From AM-2324 sp042091035 (lineage in GTDB: Bacteria > Bacteroidota > Bacteroidia > Chitinophagales > Saprospiraceae): a DNA stretch of 64,000 bases. Position 1 is the stretch's first letter, and every line of letters begins with the position of its first letter. The translations under genes were made by a program, and so were the position numbers. The stretch covers positions 9,245 to 73,244 of the forward strand of contig JBELIG010000002.1 of NCBI GenBank assembly GCA_042091035.1, written 5' to 3'. The notes beneath the pieces are model-generated. The model was not told where the DNA came from. It saw only the letters and a program-made list of their open reading frames with translations, and ran no database searches. Positions 53,844-62,339 of the stretch are shown here, piece after piece.

Positions 53844-54203
53844 ATGAAAAACCCTTTTGCAATTTTAATCTGTATCGGAACACTATTCCTTTTTTCTTGC
53901 TCCAACAAGGATATAGAATGCCTAGATAACAAGGAAGTTGTCATCAAATCCATCACTCCATCAGCTAGAATCTGTCAAACATCTGAAATGAATTTCAGAG
54001 TGGAACACAAGTGGGACACTTCAGAATTTCTAATTATGTCAGAATGTGAAGCTAAAATTCATATTGAAGACCTTGAAGCATCTTGGAGTCTAATCCTAGA
54101 TGAACACAGAACGAATTCAACAATTAGTGAACAAGACAGTCTATATTATGATTTCTTATCGAACAATCCACCAAAATTTACGATTTCCGATGACGGTAAT
54201 TGA
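53844..54203 (+). CDS. Small cysteine-containing lipoprotein, copy 1
   Basis: A 119-residue protein with lipobox cysteine C19 (LFLFSC). Three further cysteines (in IECLDN, RICQTS and SECEAK) are conserved with the neighbouring gene product, along with KEVVI, KWDT and NNPP-like motifs. The mature part is small and probably secreted to the periplasm or surface. No family recognised. It forms a tandem pair with the next gene. Confidence 0.82.
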   Translation: MKNPFAILICIGTLFLFSCSNKDIECLDNKEVVIKSITPSARICQTSEMNFRVEHKWDTSEFLIMSECEAKIHIEDLEASWSLILDEHRTNSTISEQDSLYYDFLSNNPPKFTISDDGN

Positions 54204-54345
54204 TTGTAAGACTAAGGACACTTGTATAAAAATTATTGTTCACTTAACCAATTTGTAATATACATCTCAATATTTAATCCCTAATAACTATTAATTTAGT
54301 AATCCCTTTTAGAACAATAAACAAAAACCCCAAACCCCGTTTAAA

Positions 54346-54699
54346 ATGAAAACAATCAATTTTTTACCGCTTTTGCTTTGTATAAGCTTCGCGTGTAACA
54401 AAGAAGAGATCCATTGCTTAGACACTAAAGAAGTCGTCATTGAATCCATTAATCCTTCCATTTCGATTTGTAGCACCACTGACAATGATTTTCATGTGGT
54501 CAATAAGTGGGACACAACCTATTCAAGCATAATATCGGAATGTGATGCAAAAATACAACTAGGCCTCTTAGAAGAAGCCTGGGGGGATTTAGTTATTCAT
54601 TACGAAGCTCTGGGAATCCAAAGCACAAAAGACAGTATTTATGCTGACTTTATAAAAAATAATCCGGCGAGTTATAGAATCCTAGACTCCGGATTTTAA
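54346..54699 (+). CDS. Small cysteine-containing lipoprotein, copy 2
   Basis: A 117-residue paralogue of the preceding protein: C17 is the lipid site (SFAC). The CLDTKEVVIESINPS, KWDTT, SECDAKI and NNPASY stretches line up with copy 1, including the three non-lipid cysteines. The two copies diverge most in the last third. The gene has its own upstream region of 142 bases and a terminator right after it. Function unknown; a duplicated lineage-specific family is the simplest reading. Confidence 0.82.
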   Translation: MKTINFLPLLLCISFACNKEEIHCLDTKEVVIESINPSISICSTTDNDFHVVNKWDTTYSSIISECDAKIQLGLLEEAWGDLVIHYEALGIQSTKDSIYADFIKNNPASYRILDSGF

Positions 54700-54705
54700 A
54701 ACTTT

Positions 54706-54744
54706 AAAAACTCAAATCACTTAAATTGATTTGAGTTTTTTTTT
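54706..54744 (+). terminator. Terminator of the tandem lipoprotein genes
   Basis: Fourteen-base arms AAAAACTCAAATCA (54706-54719) / TGATTTGAGTTTTT (54727-54740) with a seven-base loop, then further T. Confidence 0.92.
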
Positions 54745-54766
54745 GGGATTTTTATTAATATTAAAA

Positions 54767-55192
54767 ATGAAAATCAAGTTATTTATAATCCTCCTTATCT
54801 TAAGTTGTTCCTTTGCTTGTAAAAAGAAGCAAGATCAGAATACCAAAGACGCACCGATAAGACAGTTACTTCAGGAAAACACACCAGTAAGCACAGTTAA
54901 ATCTTGGCAGTATTTTATGGACAATAATCATTTTGACCAAGCAAAAGACATTGCAAACGAGGAAGCAAAGGTATTTCTAAATGAAGTCAAACATTTTGTG
55001 CTTAACACTCCAGAAGATACGATCAAAAGTAAGAGTCAATTTCTAAAATTAAAGTGCACCGAAGCTGCAGAGACAGCAATATGTTTTACGACCATTAAAG
55101 ATCTAAGCTTTGATGAAACATATCTTGATACATTCCATCTAGTATATAAAGACTCAAAATGGCTTATAGCCTTAGATGAATCATCTAAATAA
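54767..55192 (+). CDS. Lipoprotein of unknown function (DUF4878-like)
   Basis: A 141-residue protein from ATG 54767, chosen over an in-frame start at 54731 because it yields a regular lipoprotein signal with C18 (SFAC). The mature region, with TPVSTVKSWQYFMDNNHFDQA at its start and a C-terminal YKDSKWLIALDE, resembles the small alpha+beta cone-shaped domains (NTF2-like/DUF4878) found in lipoproteins. The similarity is only suggestive. It starts 23 bases after a terminator and lies before nadD. Confidence 0.78.
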   Translation: MKIKLFIILLILSCSFACKKKQDQNTKDAPIRQLLQENTPVSTVKSWQYFMDNNHFDQAKDIANEEAKVFLNEVKHFVLNTPEDTIKSKSQFLKLKCTEAAETAICFTTIKDLSFDETYLDTFHLVYKDSKWLIALDESSK

Positions 55193-55237
55193 TTTAGGTG
55201 TCTCCAATAATGTTTAACTTGTGCAAAAAAGTAACAG

Positions 55238-55813
55238 ATGGAGATTGGTCTTTTCTTCGGTTCATTTAATCCAATACATATTGGACACCTTATTATCGCT
55301 AATAGCATTTTGGAAAATCAAAAGTTAGATGAAGTATGGTTTGTAGTAAGTCCGCATAGCCCTTTCAAGAAAAAAGCCTCATTAGCACCAGATTACGACA
55401 GGTTACATTTGGTCAACCTAGCCATTGAAAACAATCCTAGATTAAGATCTTCGAATATTGAATTTGCACTTCCAAAGCCCTCCTATACATCGGATACACT
55501 TATCTTCCTTAGAGAAAAATTTCCTGATCACAATTTTTCATTGATCATGGGTTCTGATAATATCAAAAGCTTCCATAAATGGAAAAATGCAGAATTTCTT
55601 GCAAAGGAATACCCTATTATAGTTTATCAAAGACCTGAAACAGAAGTTGTACCTACAGAACTTGAGCACACAAATTTAAACATCAACAAAGGTCCTCTTC
55701 TAAATATTTCAGCCTCCTTTTTAAGAGGAGAAATTAAAGCAGGAAGATCTATTCGATATATGGTGCCGGAACCTGTATTTAAATACCTATTGGATAGTAC
55801 CCTATATAAATAG
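55238..55813 (+). CDS. nadD: Nicotinate-nucleotide adenylyltransferase
   Basis: Adenylates nicotinate mononucleotide to deamido-NAD. The 191 residues have the nucleotidyltransferase signature GLFFGSFNPIHIGHL (4-18), with the HIGH-like HxGH; SPHSPFKKKASLAPDYDRLH; and the C-terminal ISASFLRGEIKAGRSIRYMVP with the SxxxxR motif. Length is standard. Its substrate is made by NadC, encoded far upstream. Confidence 0.97.
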   Translation: MEIGLFFGSFNPIHIGHLIIANSILENQKLDEVWFVVSPHSPFKKKASLAPDYDRLHLVNLAIENNPRLRSSNIEFALPKPSYTSDTLIFLREKFPDHNFSLIMGSDNIKSFHKWKNAEFLAKEYPIIVYQRPETEVVPTELEHTNLNINKGPLLNISASFLRGEIKAGRSIRYMVPEPVFKYLLDSTLYK

Positions 55814-55882
55814 ATTTAAAGCGACTACCTAGAACAATAGACTATCGAATATTACTTTAGTATTAGGTAAATCAATAAAAGT

Positions 55883-58207
55883 ATGAAGCGACTATTTTAC
55901 ATATTCCCATTGCTAGTAATTTCTATTTCTTTATTCGCACAGGACTCAGAATTGAGAATTGGCGAATGGAAAGCAATGGTACCCTATAATGTTGGTGTAT
56001 CAATTACTCAAGACAGTGAAAATGTTTTCATAGGATCAAACATTGGACTTATGATAATAGACAAGTCCAACAAGTCAAAAACTAGATTGAGTAGAGTAGA
56101 TGGCCTCAGTGACATTAATATTCAGCATAGCATCTATGATGAGCAAACTGAAAACCTTGTTCTTATTTATGAATCGCTCATAATTGACATGATTGGCCCA
56201 GAAGGTATTCGTGCTAACCTTGACCTTAAAAACTTCAATTTCACACAAGGTGTCAAAATTGTTAATGCTGTTAGCTTAGATGGGGCAGGTGGGGTTTTGA
56301 TCGCTGGTAACTTCGGGCTTACACGATTTGATATTGCAAATGAAGAATTCTCGTTTACCGCAAGGAAGTTAGGCATAAATATATATAGTGCTTGTACTTT
56401 CAATAGTCAGATCTACATTGCAACTAATGAGGGTATATTCTTTTCTCCTGAAGACAATCCTAACATAGACAATATTGATACATGGACCTTTCTCGATAGT
56501 GATGAACTGCCTGCTGCCTATGAATCATATGCCCTTAACAGCCATGCAGGGAAGCTTTACCTAGGAATCAATAAAGCAGTATACAGCTATGATGAAAACA
56601 CCTTTGAAAAAGAGTTAGAGGACGAAAGCTTTCTGCCTATTTATATCAACAGTGCTTATGACAAACTAATTGTAGCTTATGGATGCGCTGATCAATTCTG
56701 TCAAGCACCACTATATCTCCAAACAGACACAGAATCCTTTAGAGATATTAAGATGGGGTCTGAAACTTGTTTTGGTCAGAACAGAAATGCTATAGCTGAT
56801 GCAGCTGGAAATATTTGGCTGAGTGATAATTTTAGACCGCTTCGATACCTTGAACCCGATATAGATGGAAACTATTCCTGTAAATTCATTTTTTCAAATG
56901 ATATATTGGACAAGGGAGTATTTGATCTTGAACTCAACGGAGAAGAAATATGGATTGCACCAGGAGGATATGGAGTAAACTATGATTATCTATTCAACTT
57001 TAGTGGACTACTAGGCTATGTAGATGGTACTTGGGGACAATATTTCTCCAATAGATATGATAATCTAGATGGATTGGCAGACATAAGTTCAGTGGAAGTG
57101 CATCCCATAACGAATGATATATATTTTGGATCATATTTAGATGGATTAGTACATTTTGATCGCCAAGCAGACGAGATGAACATATTCAATGATGCTAATT
57201 CAAGTCTTGGAAATATCCCCGGAGATCCAACTAGAACAAGAATTGCAGACTTAAGCTTTGATGATGACCTAAACTTATGGGTTTCTAATTATGGAGCTAA
57301 CAATCCTGTTTCTGTTTTGACCGCTAGTGGTGAATGGCAAAACTTTTTATTTCCAAGTAAACAGTTGCTTTCTATGACCATCGATCAAAATGGTTACAAG
57401 TGGTTTGTTATTGGAGGGAGCAGTAATGGAGTATTGGTCTATGATTCTGGCGAAGATCCATTAAGTACATCAGATGATAGATCATGGACAATAAACACCA
57501 ACAACAGTAATCTACCAACAAATTCAGTAAACTGTATCTCTGTTGATAAGGATGGTGATGTTTGGGTAGGAACACAGGAAGGTCCTATTGTTTTTGACTG
57601 TGCATCAAATATTTTTGAAGAATCCGGTTGTCAGGGTTCACTTAGGATCGGAGAAACAGACAATATTGGCGCTTATCTACTCGAGACTGAAAACATAAAT
57701 TGCATAGGAATAGATGGAGCAAATCGTAAATGGTTCGGAACTGACAACGGAATTTTTGTTCAATCAGAATCCGGCGAAAACCAAGTATTAAGACTAGACA
57801 TTGATAATAGCCCTCTCTTTTCAAACAGTATAAAGCTCATAAAATTTGACTCCCTAAATGGAGAAGCATACATCGGAACCAGTGAAGGCATATTGATTAT
57901 TCGTGGCGAAGCAGTAGATGGAGGAGAATTCCACAGTGAAGTCGAAGTGTTTCCAAACCCTGTTAGACCAGACTATGATGGTCCCATTGCCATACGAGGA
58001 GTATCCGAAAATAGCAGAATAAAAATAACAACCGTTGATGGTAAATTAGTACACGAAACCATTGCCCTGGGTGGACAAGCTGTCTGGGATGGCAGAGATC
58101 TTAAAGGAAGAAAACCAGAGACTGGTGTTTACCTAATCTTTGTAAGCTCAGATGAGAACTTTGACAAACCTAGAACTACGACAGGGAAATTATTAATCGT
58201 TCGTTAA
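55883..58207 (+). CDS. porZ: T9SS component PorZ (two beta-propellers plus sorting domain)
   Basis: A 774-residue exported protein with signal peptide (1-19, ending LFAQ), almost the same length as characterised PorZ. Residues about 25-340 and 350-680 contain repeated beta-propeller blades (VFIGSNIGLMIIDKSN; VLIAGNFGLTRFD; VWVGTQEGPIVFD; WFGTDNGIFVQS). Residues about 690-774 form a C-terminal sorting-type domain starting VFPNPVRPDYDG. PorZ works with the PorU-PorV attachment complex and supplies anionic lipopolysaccharide to cargo. It lies three bases from the end of convergent bshA. Confidence 0.9.
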   Translation: MKRLFYIFPLLVISISLFAQDSELRIGEWKAMVPYNVGVSITQDSENVFIGSNIGLMIIDKSNKSKTRLSRVDGLSDINIQHSIYDEQTENLVLIYESLIIDMIGPEGIRANLDLKNFNFTQGVKIVNAVSLDGAGGVLIAGNFGLTRFDIANEEFSFTARKLGINIYSACTFNSQIYIATNEGIFFSPEDNPNIDNIDTWTFLDSDELPAAYESYALNSHAGKLYLGINKAVYSYDENTFEKELEDESFLPIYINSAYDKLIVAYGCADQFCQAPLYLQTDTESFRDIKMGSETCFGQNRNAIADAAGNIWLSDNFRPLRYLEPDIDGNYSCKFIFSNDILDKGVFDLELNGEEIWIAPGGYGVNYDYLFNFSGLLGYVDGTWGQYFSNRYDNLDGLADISSVEVHPITNDIYFGSYLDGLVHFDRQADEMNIFNDANSSLGNIPGDPTRTRIADLSFDDDLNLWVSNYGANNPVSVLTASGEWQNFLFPSKQLLSMTIDQNGYKWFVIGGSSNGVLVYDSGEDPLSTSDDRSWTINTNNSNLPTNSVNCISVDKDGDVWVGTQEGPIVFDCASNIFEESGCQGSLRIGETDNIGAYLLETENINCIGIDGANRKWFGTDNGIFVQSESGENQVLRLDIDNSPLFSNSIKLIKFDSLNGEAYIGTSEGILIIRGEAVDGGEFHSEVEVFPNPVRPDYDGPIAIRGVSENSRIKITTVDGKLVHETIALGGQAVWDGRDLKGRKPETGVYLIFVSSDENFDKPRTTTGKLLIVR

Positions 58208-58210
58208 GTA

Positions 58211-59353
58211 TTAAGCATAAACTGTAGTTCGAATTATTTCCGCATAATAATCTTCATACTGAGGAAGAATATAGTCAATCGAAAATCGCTCAGCCTGCGT
58301 TAAGGCAGCCTTTCGAAATTTGGTTAACTCTTCCTCAGACTTCAAGATAGATAGGGCATTTTTCGCCATTGCTTCTATATCTCCAACTGAAGAAATATAA
58401 CCTGTAACACCATCAATATTAACCTCAGGGATACCGCCTACATTCGAAGAAATAACAGGTACCTGACATGCCATTGCTTCAAGTGCTGCTAGACCAAAAC
58501 TTTCATTTTCGGAAGGCATAACAAATATATCTGAAATCGCTAATAGCTCCTCTACAGCTTCTTGCTTACCAAGAAAACGAATCTTATCACAAAGACCCAT
58601 TTCGCGACATAATGCTTCCATTTTATATCGGTCAGGACCATCACCAATCATGAGTAAAGTTGCTGAAATCTCTTTCTCTACAAGCGCAAACATTTTAATC
58701 ACATCATCCACCCGTTTTACTTTTCGGAAGTTGGACACATGAATAAATATTCGTTCTCCATTTGGCGCTATTGCCTGTTTGAAATGTTCTTTATTCTGCC
58801 TTGAGAATCTGTTTAAATCTATAAAATTATGAATAACTTTGATATCATTAGAAATATCAAAAGCCTCCAAGGTTTGTTTTTTAAGAGCATGAGACACTGC
58901 TGTTACACCATCAGACTTGTCAATTGAAAAACTAACTACAGGGGCCATTGCTGGATCTCGCCCGACCAAGGTAATATCTGTACCATGCAAGGTTGTAACT
59001 ACTGGTATATACTTTCCTTTTTGAAGAAGAATCTTTTTTGCCATATAGGCCACAGAGGCGTGTGGTACAGCGTAATGAACGTGCAGTACATCCAAGTCTT
59101 CATGAAGAACTACATCCACCATTTTACTCGCTAAAGCAGTCTCATAAGGTGCATATTCAAAGAGTGGATAATTAAGGTCACTAACCTCATGATAGAATAC
59201 ATTTTCTTGAAATGCAGTTAATCTAAAAGGTGTTCTATATGTAATGAAATGAACTTCATGTCCTTTCTTCGCAAGTCCAAGGCCTAATTCAGTAGCTAAC
59301 ACTCCTGATCCTCCAAAGGTTGGATAACAAACTATTCCAATCTTCATACCCAT
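58211..59353 (-). CDS. bshA: N-acetyl-alpha-D-glucosaminyl L-malate synthase
   Basis: First enzyme of bacillithiol synthesis: a GT4 glycosyltransferase joining UDP-GlcNAc and malate. The N-terminal KIGIVCYPTFGGSGVLATEL is a strong BshA signature. The C-terminal UDP-binding region has PSENESFGLAALEAMACQVP with the GT4 glutamates. Length is 380 residues. Two in-frame starts are possible (59353 and 59347). The genes for later steps (bshB, bshC) are not in the window. Confidence 0.93.
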   Translation of the reverse strand: MGMKIGIVCYPTFGGSGVLATELGLGLAKKGHEVHFITYRTPFRLTAFQENVFYHEVSDLNYPLFEYAPYETALASKMVDVVLHEDLDVLHVHYAVPHASVAYMAKKILLQKGKYIPVVTTLHGTDITLVGRDPAMAPVVSFSIDKSDGVTAVSHALKKQTLEAFDISNDIKVIHNFIDLNRFSRQNKEHFKQAIAPNGERIFIHVSNFRKVKRVDDVIKMFALVEKEISATLLMIGDGPDRYKMEALCREMGLCDKIRFLGKQEAVEELLAISDIFVMPSENESFGLAALEAMACQVPVISSNVGGIPEVNIDGVTGYISSVGDIEAMAKNALSILKSEEELTKFRKAALTQAERFSIDYILPQYEDYYAEIIRTTVYA

Positions 59354-59412
59354 ACATTTTTGTTATTGTCTGAACAGACAAATTTCAATCCAAGTTAATT
59401 AATCTTAAAGAC

Positions 59413-59441
59413 AAAAAAAGCCACAACAATGTTGCGGCTTT
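59413..59441 (-). terminator. Terminator of the large T9SS cargo gene
   Basis: Arms AAAGCC-CAAC and GTTG-GGCTTT (one mismatched pair, three-base loop), followed on the minus strand by a run of T. Lies 18 bases after the stop at 59460. Confidence 0.82.
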
Positions 59442-59459
59442 AATTATAAATAGAAATTA

Positions 59460-62054
59460 TTATTTATTCAAAATTATTCGCTTAGTCATTATTGATTGAT
59501 CAGAATAAGCTCTTAAAAAGTACATTCCAGAAGCATATCCACTCATATCTAACGATTCAGACCAATCGAGAACATTTTCAGCTCTGATGCTGCGAATCAC
59601 ACGTCCTAGATTATCTAAAAGCTCAATATTTAAATCCTCTTGTTCTACCAATTCTATATTGATAAAGATTTGTCCTGAAGTTGGATTTGGCATCACATCA
59701 AATACATTGAAAGCAATATCCTCCTCTTCAGTACTTACAGGAATTTCATTCACCGTAAAGACAAATGATTCTGAACAACCATTTGCATCAACAATAGCAA
59801 GATCATAAAATCCAGCTCCAATATTATCCAATACTGGTGTATTATTTATTGGATCTGCACTCCAGATATAAGTGAATGGTTCTTGACCAAACAATGGAGT
59901 AGAAGTAGTTATTGTAGCGTTTTCTGCATTTGCATATGTCTCCCCAACTACCGAAGTATATATTCCAAGACCTGGAGGACATCCTACAATATTCACATTA
60001 TCAATATCAAGCCAATAATCTGCAACTGACCATTCGGCAAAAAACTTCACATTTATAGCTTCTCCAACAAAGTCATCTAGTGGAATTTCAACAAGAGCAA
60101 ACTCAGCACTCGGATCATGATTACTTCCGTCAATTACATAGATTGTTTCATAAGTCTGACCACAATCGGTTGAGATTTGAACATTCAATTTATTATCCGT
60201 AATGTCAAAACCAGTTGTACCAGCAGACCAGAAGGTATATCGATAATCAAATGACAAGACTGCACCTTCTTCAGATATAACATATCTGTCAGTTGTCAGG
60301 TCAGCCAAAGAACTGAACGAACTCCACAAGTTTACCCCCCAACAAGCCGAAGAGTTATTGTGTGCTCCTTCTGGAAAGAATCCAAATGTGCTGCTTGTTG
60401 TCCATCCATCAGGAAGAGCAATCAATTCAAAATCTTCCTTCAGAGGGAGGTAATTAGCTGTTTTAACAAGCACTTCAAAACTATCATTTACTGTATTAAG
60501 ATCCTCCTCAAGCTCTGTCCATGCTCTGATATAATAAGTCCCCGGAAGAGAGAAATCATAAGGCTCATCAAATACAAAACCATCATTGAAACCATAACCA
60601 ATAACTCCAGTGTAGAAACCATCGAATGGAATTTCAATATCTGCAACTTCACCATTCACAGCATATTTAACTGGGATAAGTGACTGCGGGTTTTGACCAT
60701 AATTCTTAAGTTCAACCATAATTCCGTTACCAACTTCGATTTCACAATCCACCTCACTCGGGTCAAAGAAATCAGAAACACCAACATCAATATAATAACT
60801 GGTCTTGAACATAATTGGTCCGTATGTCGTTCCTACATCTCCATCTGCACAATAATATGTCAGATATGCAGAGTAGTAAGTATTCTCTTGTAATCCATTT
60901 ACCTCAGCGTCTAGCGTCGAACTATCGTAAGTGAATAAGTTTCCTGTTCCTCGTACAAAGGCAATCTCACCGATTTCGAGTTCAAAACTCCCCGCTTCCT
61001 GCGGCTCATTCCAAGAGAAAATAGCGTAGTCTGCTAAGGCAAAATCTAAATTAAATTCCGTTGCTCCCAAACAATTAGGGCAAGCTATAAAACTAAATAT
61101 ATTTTCTCCTTGTGGTGGATTAGGTCCATTCTCAAGAATCACATTACCATCCTGATCAGAAAGCACATAAGTAACTTCACTTTCCCAAGAACCGCCTACG
61201 TAGGAAACATTAACTACAGAATTGCCTGATAATGTAATATTAAAACTAGCACTTGAGCCAGTAGTAATTGTGTAATCTGTAGCTTCTCCATTTACCTCTA
61301 AAGTCAGTATAGCCCCATTCCATCCATCACCAAAAGAGTCAAATAAATCAAGAGTGAAGTCACATGAACCACCTCCAGAACTTGGATCAAATTCCGTCTG
61401 AAAAAACGCTGGACCTACTTGATCCGACAGCGTGAATTCATCTCCACAATCACTAGTAACATAAAACTCATAATTAAGCCCAGGGTTTACAGGAGCTATT
61501 CCAATAGAATTAGTAATTGTACTTACTACAGCACCCTGTCCTAATGGAAAGCCAACAGGACCATATTCAATGTTATACGAGTCCGAACCATTATCGGTCC
61601 ATTGAATGAAAACACTATCAATAAATGCAGTGCTTACAACGGTAGAAAGATCTATATCTTGACAAGAACAGTCAGCCAAATCGCTATAAAGTATTCCATA
61701 ATCTGGATTAAATCCACTAGCGAAAACCTCTCCACCAAAATGATTATATAATTTAAATGAGCCATCAATATTGGCAGAACCGCCTTCTAGATATTCTATT
61801 GTTAATGGTTCACCATCGTATACCACTACATCAAATGAAATTGTATCACCCTCTTCTAATGTTACATTCAATGAATTGTTTCCAGAAGTAATAGTGACTG
61901 AATTAGAGTTCCATCCATTACTAAGTGAATCATAAAGATCAAGGGTATAGATACAAGAATCAGTGCTTATAACTAATTCTGAACCTTCAGCATGCAATGG
62001 GGATGCTCCAACAAAAAGAAAGGAGCTTAGAAAAATGAGTAAATAACTTTTCAT
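59460..62054 (-). CDS. T9SS cargo protein with repeated beta domains
   Basis: An 864-residue protein from ATG 62054, chosen because residues 1-22 then form a clean signal peptide ending PLHAEG; an upstream in-frame ATG at 62072 is also possible. It has two copies of a beta domain with the signature C-x-YTLDLYDS-x-NGWN / C-x-FTLDLFDS-GDGWNG (about 32-130 and 232-330), two fibronectin-III-like regions, a CARDB-like domain (about 425-535), and a MAM/jelly-roll-like domain with WSSFSSLADLTTDRYVISEEG (about 570-690). It ends with a sorting domain (VMPNPTSGQIFINI). Exported by T9SS; ligand unknown. Confidence 0.9.
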   Translation of the reverse strand: MKSYLLIFLSSFLFVGASPLHAEGSELVISTDSCIYTLDLYDSLSNGWNSNSVTITSGNNSLNVTLEEGDTISFDVVVYDGEPLTIEYLEGGSANIDGSFKLYNHFGGEVFASGFNPDYGILYSDLADCSCQDIDLSTVVSTAFIDSVFIQWTDNGSDSYNIEYGPVGFPLGQGAVVSTITNSIGIAPVNPGLNYEFYVTSDCGDEFTLSDQVGPAFFQTEFDPSSGGGSCDFTLDLFDSFGDGWNGAILTLEVNGEATDYTITTGSSASFNITLSGNSVVNVSYVGGSWESEVTYVLSDQDGNVILENGPNPPQGENIFSFIACPNCLGATEFNLDFALADYAIFSWNEPQEAGSFELEIGEIAFVRGTGNLFTYDSSTLDAEVNGLQENTYYSAYLTYYCADGDVGTTYGPIMFKTSYYIDVGVSDFFDPSEVDCEIEVGNGIMVELKNYGQNPQSLIPVKYAVNGEVADIEIPFDGFYTGVIGYGFNDGFVFDEPYDFSLPGTYYIRAWTELEEDLNTVNDSFEVLVKTANYLPLKEDFELIALPDGWTTSSTFGFFPEGAHNNSSACWGVNLWSSFSSLADLTTDRYVISEEGAVLSFDYRYTFWSAGTTGFDITDNKLNVQISTDCGQTYETIYVIDGSNHDPSAEFALVEIPLDDFVGEAINVKFFAEWSVADYWLDIDNVNIVGCPPGLGIYTSVVGETYANAENATITTSTPLFGQEPFTYIWSADPINNTPVLDNIGAGFYDLAIVDANGCSESFVFTVNEIPVSTEEEDIAFNVFDVMPNPTSGQIFINIELVEQEDLNIELLDNLGRVIRSIRAENVLDWSESLDMSGYASGMYFLRAYSDQSIMTKRIILNK

Positions 62055-62072
62055 ATAGAAAAAACGATTCAT

Positions 62073-62339
62073 AATGTGAAGTTTTGCCTTTGGCTGTTGA
62101 TTTTCAAAACAGTAAAATACTTATTATAACAATGTCGGTATTTTTTTTGTCTTTTTTGAAGATTAACAATCTATTGTTTTATTTTAAAAAAAACACAAAT
62201 CCCCTAAGTATTTATACGTTTTTGTCAATTTTTGATAAATTTCTTACTGCATTTTCATGCCAAAATCTTTCTTTAAAGATTATGGTTTTGGCTTAATATT
62301 CTTTACTTTAAATGGAACTCTTACTAACTACATTGAAAC
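62073..62339. other. Intergenic region with a nested hairpin before the ligase-like gene
   Basis: AT-rich region of 267 bases. It contains a nested inverted repeat at 62259-62292: outer arms GCCAAAA / TTTTGGC and inner arms ATCTTT / AAAGAT. No T-run follows, so it is more likely an operator or leader structure than a terminator. No coding frame is credible. Confidence 0.5.

Noticed and set aside
62084..62296. 70-codon open frame upstream of the ligase-like gene
   Set aside because: Low-complexity Phe/Leu/Lys composition from AT-rich intergenic DNA; no start context or recognisable protein features.
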